The notes under the pieces are model-generated. The model worked only from the letters and a program-made list of their open reading frames with translations, had not been told where the DNA came from and ran no database searches. A DNA stretch of 64,000 bases. It comes from Catonia carolina (lineage: Eukaryota; Arthropoda; Insecta; Hemiptera; Achilidae). How positions within the stretch are numbered: position 1 is the first letter of the stretch; each line of letters begins with the position of its first letter. Location of the stretch: the NCBI GenBank assembly GCA_035578175.1, contig JAQMRL010000008.1:66249041-66313040 (forward strand). Reading direction: 5' to 3'. A program made the position numbers and the translations under genes. Shown one piece after another: positions 56,644 to 64,000 of this stretch.

Positions 56644-57500
56644 TCTGGTGTGAAACAATCGCACGACTTTCTTTTGCCAATGTAGATAATAAACAATATG
56701 ACCTATGTATAGGCCTAATCATGAGTAAACAATGTAAAATGAAAAAAATTATTTAATTTTAATCATGAGTGAATGATGCAAAATTAAAATAAACCTTTGC
56801 TCGACTTAAAAATTATTAATTGACGCTAAACTAAGCGTCGCAGAAAACACACTTCAAATAAATATTATAGGTTTTTTTAATTTCCTGCAACTTTTATTAT
56901 TAAAGAATTTTTTAACACTAAAACACAGCCCCCCCAAGAATTTTAGCAGATATGGCGCTTATCCTATCTTGTAGAGAATATTTTCTTCGTCATTAGGTTC
57001 CTATCCGTTCCGAATGTTGGCCACCATATTAATATAATCTGAACCTTATCCACTGCTCCTCGAAACAGCTGTGTAGTCGTTTCGAGTACCACATTTTCAG
57101 ATTTTTCAATTAATAGAGAATATAACATGTAGTAAATGAGGCGATTTTTTAAAGAAATCGTAGGAGCCGCTTTTGAGAAAACCGCAAAAAGTGAAAAATC
57201 GTACGAATAACTACAAATTCCGGCTGACCGATTTTTGATGAAAATCGTGTCGAGTTAGGTACCTAAGGTACCTAATTTGAGTTTTTAGTTTCAACAACTT
57301 TGTACGATATTCTGTTCTTGAGATATTTTGTTCACACACGCGTGTACACACATACACATACAGACCAATCGCTAAAAAACATTTTTTTTTGGTTCAGGGG
57401 AATTGAAAAGTGTATTTCCTGTGAATACTAGATTTCAAAAAATTTACACGAAAACAACACTTACCTTTCATATTTATATTCATATTGAGCAAGAGAAAGT
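56644..57500 (+). mobile_element. F1 element with a LINE inserted
   Basis: TCTGGTGTGAAACAATCGCACGA to GAGCAAGAGAAAGT. CA tract at 57333-57361. The GTAGAGAATATAACATGTAG stretch is split by a 132-bp LINE piece. Confidence 0.85.
56982..57113 (-). mobile_element. LINE L-A 3' terminus nested in F1, 10-bp TSD
   Basis: Minus strand: QLFRGAVDKVQIIL, a one-base shift, MVANIRNG, a stop, then GAAGAAA. It matches the last ~40 codons of the L-A copy at 18459. TAGAGAATAT flanks at 56972-56981 and 57114-57123. Confidence 0.85.
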
Positions 57501-57529
57501 ACAAAATAGCCTACGTAAGTCACGAAATG

Positions 57530-57741
57530 ACCCTTGTAGTAGGTATTATATAAACAGTTCCAAGGGAGGTAGAGGGTTGTTTTCTGATGTCGGATCAAGT
57601 GGCCAGGCGGCGGGTTTTTGGTTGGTAAGGCGGTTGCGGCCTTCTTGGGGCTGGAAGAGGACGCCTCAATTGAGTCCAACACTACTTCCCCCATCGTGAG
57701 GAAGTGAACATGAGTTTTTCTCGCCGCCTCGGATAAAAAAA
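57530..57741 (+). mobile_element. R1-clade LINE 3' UTR, retroposed, 12-bp TSD
   Basis: It shares GTATTATATAAACAGTTC, GGATCAAGTGGCCAGGCGG, TTGGTTGGTAAGGCGGTTGC, CGCCTCAATTGAGTCCAAC and ACTTCCCCCATC with the 3' part of the LINE at 4451. It carries ~28 extra bases near the end and an A tail. AGTCACGAAATG flanks at 57518-57529 and 57742-57753. Confidence 0.8.
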
Positions 57742-57753
57742 AGTCACGAAATG

Positions 57754-58667
57754 CGAACCACATTTTTGAAGTCGGTTAAAAATAATAAAGAAAGTGACTT
57801 TGTGCACAGTAAATTTTCAGATTTACTAATTTTGTCACATTTTTCGAATTTCTTTTCACGGTTTTTTAATTTTAATTGGGTTCATATTACATGATCATTA
57901 TAACACAAAAAATTAATTTTTCGAAAATGTGTAAAGAAGTGTTATTTACACAAGAAAATAATCTACATGAACACAAAAATAAAAATAGCTTCCATATTTC
58001 CAAACAAATAATTAAGTTGCCACATATTATAACTAATTAAGAATAATTTTATTGCTCTATTCCGATAAAAACTGAAAATAAATTTCTAAAACATTTCTTT
58101 CTCTATAAATAAAATTTTGAGTTTAAAAAAAATTAATTACAAAACACTTTTAAAGTTAAAAATTTCTAGCAATCAGTACGTACGAACAAAGGATATAATT
58201 TAAAAAAATTACCAGCTGTAGTAAACACACATGAACGAATTTCAAACAAAAAAACAACTCCTATACGTTTACTTAATAATCTACAATATTTCACAGGTCA
58301 CAAACTGTGTACGCGATATGCTTATGAGTTCCACTCTATCAAAAACCGTAACGTCACACCAGTTTACCATCTACATGAATTTAAACACATATTCTGGAAC
58401 ACTGATTTGTACGTTTCAATAAAGATGCAATGATGGTGATTCGTTAACTATATTGTCGTAAAATACGCCTAGTAATTATAATACTATTAATACTACACAC
58501 TAAAGTTTCTGTACGGAAAATTGTTCTTTCAACCTTGATATATTTTATAATACGGAATTTCAGCACGGTAATAATAATTGTCACCAATTTCTCTTTCAAA
58601 AGAAATACATTACAATACACACAGCAAAACTATTAAAATTTACACTTTTTTTACATCGAATTTGCCG
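57754..58667. other. Unannotated AT-rich intron
   Basis: No exon or repeat recognised. Confidence 0.3.
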
Positions 58668-59054
58668 ATAACAGACAGGTGGAGTGTTAAATTGTGTGCA
58701 CTAAATCTGTTAGTTTCAGGACTACAAAAAATAGTTATATTTCTTATCACATGGTCAGCCAATTATATGACTTAAGTATTTAAGAACGGAAGAGGTAGGG
58801 GTATAAAATACATTAATCAGAATTATCTCTTCTAAAAGTAATGAATTTCATTATATAGCCAATTTCTGTGGTGAATGAAGAGAAGGTGTTATTGCAGGAT
58901 GAAAAATAACTGCTTTTCAGAGGGCCTGGCATGCTGATAAGCATAATTTTCCACTCAGTGAGGAAGGCATGGTAATTCAACTTACTTCTCGTTTTACTTA
59001 GTAAAGCCTCTAGAGGTTCAAACCAGCTTTTCGGCTGATGATCTAAACGACAAC
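58668..59054 (+). mobile_element. R400 element, full length
   Basis: GATAACAGACAGGTGGAGTG to GCTGATGATCTAAACGACAA. Complete. Confidence 0.8.
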
Positions 59055-59215
59055 AACACTTCATAACTGATAACTGGTGTACGAGTTTATAATTCAACAA
59101 ACATCACATTAAAAAACTTTGAGGACAGCAAAACCAGTAACGGGGTGTCGACTTAAAAAATAAAATGTTACAAAGATATATTTTTACATTACAACTAACA
59201 CTAAATTTGCTCGAA

Positions 59216-59385
59216 ACCGCTTCCGTAGCGTAATGGTTAGTGTGCTAGCCTACCAACCGAAAGGTCCTTGTGGTTCGACTCCCAGCTAAGGTCTGAAAAT
59301 TATTGCATGTCAAAACCCATCCTCCCGTACCCCAAAATATTCGCTAACCACCAACATGTTGATCCGACTTTAAAAAAAACGTAAA
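59216..59385 (+). mobile_element. S1 SINE
   Basis: CCGCTTCCGTAGCGTAATGG head, B-box GTGGTTCGACTCCC, tail ATTCGCTAACCACCAACATG and TTGATCCGACTTT plus an A run. Confidence 0.78.
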
Positions 59386-60010
59386 AAAAGGTTTGCTCGA
59401 TAAAATCAATAACCAAAGCCACTTATTGCACTAAAATCGCTCATACTACCTTTACTTTGACAAGAAGCAATTGTGAAGCAGAAGGCCAGACCTATCTTTC
59501 AAAAATTTCTGACAAAAAGTTGGAAAAGAGAATATTTCCGCTCCTGCTTTTTTTAAAAGTCTACATGGATGGTAAAGTGCCTAAATTCATGGCTTGGAAA
59601 AGTAGATTTTTATCAAAAGGTAGCCTATCTTCTATTCGTTTTTACATATAAAACGTAATTTATGAAAAAAAATATTCTTCAGGTCAGTATGCAAGATGAA
59701 AATCTAATGACTAAAAATACCAAGAAAAGAATACAGGAAAATTAACAGATGTTCTGAATTAACCTTGTCAAAACTTTACAGAAAAACCAGTCTAAAAAAT
59801 AAAAATGACTCAAAATAAGTCCGAATTTTAAACCGAAAAAATAATAACCTATCACACGAAACCCAAATTATAAGTAATTCGATAAGATCAAATAAAAATA
59901 CAAAAAATGACAAGATACCACAAAATTCGGGCATTCGGTTAAACTTTAAATTATCGCTTCGCTTAATCCGACCCTGAGAAATTTTGTATTTTAACTGCTC
60001 AAAAGGCCTT
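59386..60010. other. Unannotated intron
   Basis: A 64-codon plus frame (59457-59651) has no recognisable motif. Nothing else is seen. Confidence 0.3.
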
Positions 60011-60240
60011 CGGGCCAGCCCAGTCAGTCAGCTGGTAGAAAGGCGCTATTATTTGTTAAGTAACACCGGTTCGACCAGGGACTTTGTATGGTGACCAGCT
60101 GACAGCCATCCGTGAACAAACTTTACGGGGGATTTCTGTTCAAACTCATGCCTAATTCACGTCAAATAATGCAGCAAAGCAGCAATCATATTGGGTAGTT
60201 TTCAATAATGTACAGTTCCCGATAACAAATAAAAGTAAAA
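60011..60240 (+). repeat. tRNA-like repeat, uncertain
   Basis: GGCCAGCCCAGTCAGTCAGC and CCGGTTCGACCAGG are spaced like A and B boxes, and an A-rich end lies at 60234. CGACCAGCCCGGTCAGTCAAC at 60804 is a second partial copy. It is possibly another SINE family. Confidence 0.4.
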
Positions 60241-60967
60241 AAAAAACTGCTCAAAAATCATTTTATCTCCTCTAAAAGGTTATACTCATTCCTTTTTTAT
60301 TGGCGTGAAGCAATGGAGAGATCAACACCCAACCAAATCTTTGTTAATTTCTGAAAAAAACTTAAATTTTAATGCTTTACCAAGTGACGGAATTTTATCA
60401 TCAAGAATATCCTGTACAGTACTGATAAACTTTTAAATCGGATTTCTTACAATGACTAACAAAGAGTTATTTCAAAACATATTTAACAATGAGTCATCTT
60501 ACAGGTCTTAGTTAACAATGAACAATGTACAATAAAAGATTGCTGGACAGCATTTAAAAAAACTCCAGTTGTAAATTAACAATAATTTGGGAGAGTTATT
60601 CAAGTGTACAGCAAATAGCATCCGAATGCCGAGTTGAACAAAAAACAGCAGTCAATTGATTTGATCTTTAATATAGCCTTTGACCCCTCACTATTATTGA
60701 TCTCCTGAATTTATTTTTGACAAGCTATTAAAGCATCAATTAAACTTAATAACATAACCACTCGTACGTTAGAAGCAATATAAATATGGATCAAAATATG
60801 CAACGACCAGCCCGGTCAGTCAACTCGTAAAAGGTTGCTATAAAAAATTAAGTTGGTAAGTAAAAATACTTTTCATGAGACGATGCGTCTCATGGGTGGT
60901 GTCAATTTTTAAAAAGCTTATTTTTGACTTAAGACAAAACCATTTCAAAAATTGCCGGCCGTTTTTC
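60241..60967. other. Unannotated intron
   Basis: Nothing recognised apart from the short partial copy at 60804. Confidence 0.3.
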
Positions 60968-61127
60968 CGGCCGCATTGGCGTAGTTGGTAAGGTGCTCGC
61001 CTCTCATCATACGGTCTTGGGTTCGAATCCCATTCAGGCACGGCATATTTTCATACGTTATAAAAATCATTTCATCCTTCACCGTCTGCATTAGCAGTAA
61101 TTGCAGAACAGTCGGACGTTAAACCAA
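60968..61127 (+). mobile_element. S2 SINE
   Basis: Nearly identical to 17663-17840 (GGCCGCATTGGCGTAGTTGG, GGGTTCGAATCCC, CTGCATTAGCAGTAATTGC, GTCGGACGTTAAACC). Confidence 0.88.
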
Positions 61128-61189
61128 AAATTTAATAAAATTTAAATAAAATTTCTGTATCTACTCCTGACGAGGAATTGAATGACACT

Positions 61190-61385
61190 ATTTTTGTTTT
61201 CAATTTCCGACTTTGATTTCTTATCTTCCGGTTTTGGACCACTTCCAATCGAAACCGGAACTTCAAAATCAATTTAGGCACGCTCAACTTTTTGTGTAGG
61301 TTACGAATTCAAAAACCGTTTGTTGCTATCTCTTATAGGTTCTGACATCTTGGTGTGACGGACGGACAAAGAAAAAACATAGTAT
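61190..61385 (-). repeat. R5 repeat, inverted single unit
   Basis: Reverse complement of the 55.5-kb family: CTTCCGGTTTTGG, GAAACCGGAACTTC, TTTTTGTGTAGG, TTTGTTGCTATCTCTTATAGG, GTGTGACGGACGGAC. Confidence 0.65.
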
Positions 61386-61799
61386 ATGACAATTTTAAAA
61401 TTGCCACCAATAACATCGTTGGGTTAGTAAGTTAATAACATGACCAGCTTACAAATTATAATAATATCAAACCATGTAAGTTAAGCACCTGCTTAATTAA
61501 AAGTTGATGAAACCAAAAACTAAGTGGAAAAATTTTGTTGGTTGTTAGCATTGTAGGCCTACAATTCCCGATGAAAAAATATCGAATTGAATCAAAGTAA
61601 TATATCGAACCGCAATCATAGACATAACAAAACTGCAATAACTATAATAATTAAATAGGTCTTTTCAGAAAGCCCATAAGTCAAAAAACTAACTTTTGGA
61701 CAAATACAAAACTAGGAATTTACTGCATTTCAATAAAAAACAATATTTAAAAATATAATTTGTTCATAGGGCCGTCCGCTATTATATAAAATGTAAAAC
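61386..61799. other. Unannotated AT-rich intron
   Basis: Nothing recognised. Confidence 0.3.
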
Positions 61800-61970
61800 G
61801 CCGGCTGCATTGGCGTAGTTGGTAACGTCCTCGTCTCTCATCATGCGGTCTTGGTTTGGAATCCCATTCAGGCACGGCATATTTTCATACGTTACAAAAA
61901 ATCATTTCATCCTTCACCGTCTGCATTAGCAGTAATTGCAGAACAGTCGGGACGTCAAACCCAAAAAAAC
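61800..61970 (+). mobile_element. S2 SINE
   Basis: GCCGGCTGCATTGGCGTAGT head, damaged B box (GGTTTGGAATCCC), normal S2 tail. 0.83 kb from another S2 copy in the same orientation. Confidence 0.85.
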
Positions 61971-62091
61971 CATCCTTTTTATTTTTTTTTAATCTTAATT
62001 TCCCTACAATAATGTGTAGTGATCAGCTGTTGTGTTAGTTTACAAATTTATTTAGAATACCTGATTCCTACAATTTATTAGCGCAGGCAAA

Positions 62092-62270
62092 TACGAGGTG
62101 TGGCAATTAAAAAACGAGACTGACGTTGTAAAAAATTTTATTTTAATTTTATACATAATCACTTATTGTCACTTTCAATACACACTCCTTCTCTATACCT
62201 ACAACGCTCCATGCGAATTTTCCATTGTTGGAAACAGTGTTGGAAGTCATCTTCTGTCAGCTCCTTCCAT
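62092..62270 (-). mobile_element. Mariner 3' end (same family as 21984)
   Basis: It starts TACGAGGTGTGGCAATTAAA (TIR). On the minus strand it reads ELTEDDFQHCFQQWKIRMER, then YRxGVCIESDNK-type residues. It is truncated where an R400 fragment begins at 62271. Confidence 0.8.
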
Positions 62271-62372
62271 AACTGGCTGACCATGTGAAAAGAAATAGAA
62301 ATATTTTTTGTAGCCCTGGAATTAGTAGATCGACTGCAAACAATTTAACACGCCACCTCCCTGTTATGGGCA
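62271..62372 (-). mobile_element. R400 fragment (5' ~100 bp)
   Basis: AACTGGCTGACCATGTGAAAAG to CCACCTCCCTGTTATGGGCA is the GACAGGTGG end of R400, joined directly to mariner. Confidence 0.75.
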
Positions 62373-63389
62373 GCTTTAGTACTATACTGCAGTTCTCCAC
62401 TGGCACGTAATGCACTCTTTCCAACGAACGCGAAACTAGACACAAATAAAAAACTACAACTACACAATATCAATTAACTGCACACAGAATTATTATTATA
62501 CTCGTAAATTATTAAACCACTTATTAGGTCAATATTGGTTATAAAAGAGTATTATGAAAATAGCAACATCAATTTTTTTGAAAATCGGAGTATTTTGGTC
62601 TCTACTTAACTATAACATACATTCCGAAAAAATGAATAAAAAGGGTTACTAAAATTTAACAGTATACTAAACAAAAACTTCTTAATAAAATTTCCCCTGG
62701 TAAAACTAATAGGATAATTTATTAACTTATTTCTATACACTAGAAAAAAAATTTAAAGTTAAAATTTCCATTTGGTTTTACTAAATAAAAGGTTAGTGGT
62801 AACATGAATAGAGTCTACAATATAGTTCCGAAACTTTTATTTTATTTTCCATACCGAAACATAGAATAAAAATACTCTTACATTACAGACAGCGATAGAT
62901 TTCAATAACCCAGCTACTATACTTTATTTTTGTAGTTTATATAAAATTTCAAAATAAAGTTAGCATCAATTAATTAATTATAGAATAAAAACCATTAAAA
63001 CTTTTCTGTATATTACTAGTATTTTCCAACAACTTTTTATAGAAAAGTTTTGTATTTACTACAAAAGAAACTCTTGAAGTTAGTCAAGAGGAAATCAGTA
63101 AAGCAATGGAAAAAATAACTGCTTCTGTTTGTTTGCTTTTTGCTGTGTTATTTCATTTAATTAATCCTATTTCCATATTCAGCGAGAAAGTTTTATTAAT
63201 AAATAAACAGAAAACCGCAATAATAATATCTCGCTAATTTTTAAGTAGTACAACTTTTTTCACAACCTGTGACTGATTTTTATGCTACAATAATGACAAC
63301 AGATACAATTTTTTGTGTCAAAGATTCACAACGCATTGAACAAATTTATTTTTTGTAACATTTTTATTTAAAATTTAGTAACTTTTTTT
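62373..63389. other. Unannotated AT-rich intron
   Basis: No exon or repeat recognised. Confidence 0.3.
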
Positions 63390-63530
63390 TTTGAGACCGC
63401 AGTGGATCGTCACTTGAGTCAATTTCTGGGCACTCTCTTCTGGTTCTTTTCTTTAATTTTCCTCCAGTATTCTTTCATTCTGGCAGATCTTATTTGCCTT
63501 TCTGCCTTTAGAAGATCACTTTCTTAATTT
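63390..63530 (-). mobile_element. Possible LINE tail (L-D like)
   Basis: Minus frame: KAERQIRSARMKEYWRKIKE, KNQKRVPRN, stop. This basic SARMKEYW tail is common at the C-terminus of such LINE ORFs. Too short to be sure. Confidence 0.35.
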
Positions 63531-63533
63531 GAT

Positions 63534-63602
63534 CGTTCCCTTGGCTCAGTCGGATTCAATTCATGAGCTAATCAAAAGATTCGAGGTTCGAATATCGGGT
63601 AG
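63534..63602 (+). repeat. tRNA-like sequence, non-functional
   Basis: TTGGCTCAGTCGGATTC and GAGGTTCGAATATCGGG resemble A and B boxes, but the acceptor and T arms do not pair. It is probably a SINE head. Confidence 0.4.
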
Positions 63603-64000
63603 AATGAACATAGAAAATTTTAACGTTTTATATCCATGATAATTAAATTTCGTGAAATTACTGTGCACTTAAAAAACATGCACACACCAGTACTGCTATA
63701 ATTTTGATCGGTTTATAACATATCTCAAGGATTATATTTTTAATTAACTATTAAAATTACTCTAAAGATAAAAAATGAAATATGATTTTATTAAAGTATC
63801 AATGTCTGGTCTCACAAGAACCTTCAACAACAATTGATAACATAAGTTTACATTACAATAAAAATACGAATAAAAACTTATTACATACATTTTATGAATG
63901 TTTAATGGGCCGACCAACGTTGAAATAATGGAATTTATGAGGCTAATTATTATAAATTCCGCGAGGGAACAATAAAGAAATCTTTTGCAGCAAATAAAAG
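63603..64000. other. Unannotated AT-rich intron
   Basis: Nothing recognised to the window edge. Confidence 0.3.

Overview
The window is AT-rich eukaryotic nuclear DNA. It is almost certainly from an arthropod, probably an insect with a large repeat-filled genome. A hemipteran is my guess from the mix of mariner, Tigger, hAT, tRNA-SINE and LINE elements, but I cannot prove it. No prokaryotic gene organisation is present.

The only host gene I can support is on the minus strand. Three exons at 53298-53408, 7243-7371 and 5714-5882 join in perfect phase with good GT/AG sites. They encode part of the N-terminal, Ser/Pro-rich region of a Disco-interacting protein 2 (DIP2) homologue. The AMP-binding domains and the first exon(s) lie outside the window. 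The window is therefore three stretches of DIP2 intron around one 1.36-kb intron: at least 10.6 kb upstream of the first exon seen, one intron of 45.9 kb, and at least 5.7 kb downstream of the last.

Nearly everything else is mobile DNA. (1) F1 is a 0.6-1.1 kb family with a hairpin near each end, at about a dozen sites. I do not recognise it. (2) R400 is a ~400-bp retroposon-like family with about ten copies. (3) S1, S2 and S3 are tRNA-derived SINEs. (4) At least seven LINE lineages are present as 5'-truncated 3' ends of reverse transcriptase ORFs. (5) DNA transposons include mariner and Tigger pieces, a hAT-like element with 8-bp target duplications and a TA-flanked MITE. (6) A piece of mitochondrial 16S rRNA gene (NUMT) is also present.

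Several insertions are dated relative to each other by intact target-site duplications (TSDs). 17512-19127 is R400 holding a SINE (S2) and a LINE, and that LINE holds another LINE. 20496-21384 is a hAT element holding R400. 27999-29134 is a LINE holding a LINE. 56644-57500 is F1 holding a LINE. 45051-45685 is R400 holding a MITE. No autonomous intact transposon was found: every transposase or reverse transcriptase frame is truncated or carries stops. No bacterial-type system, CRISPR or functional RNA gene was found. The best candidates for something undescribed are F1 and R400.
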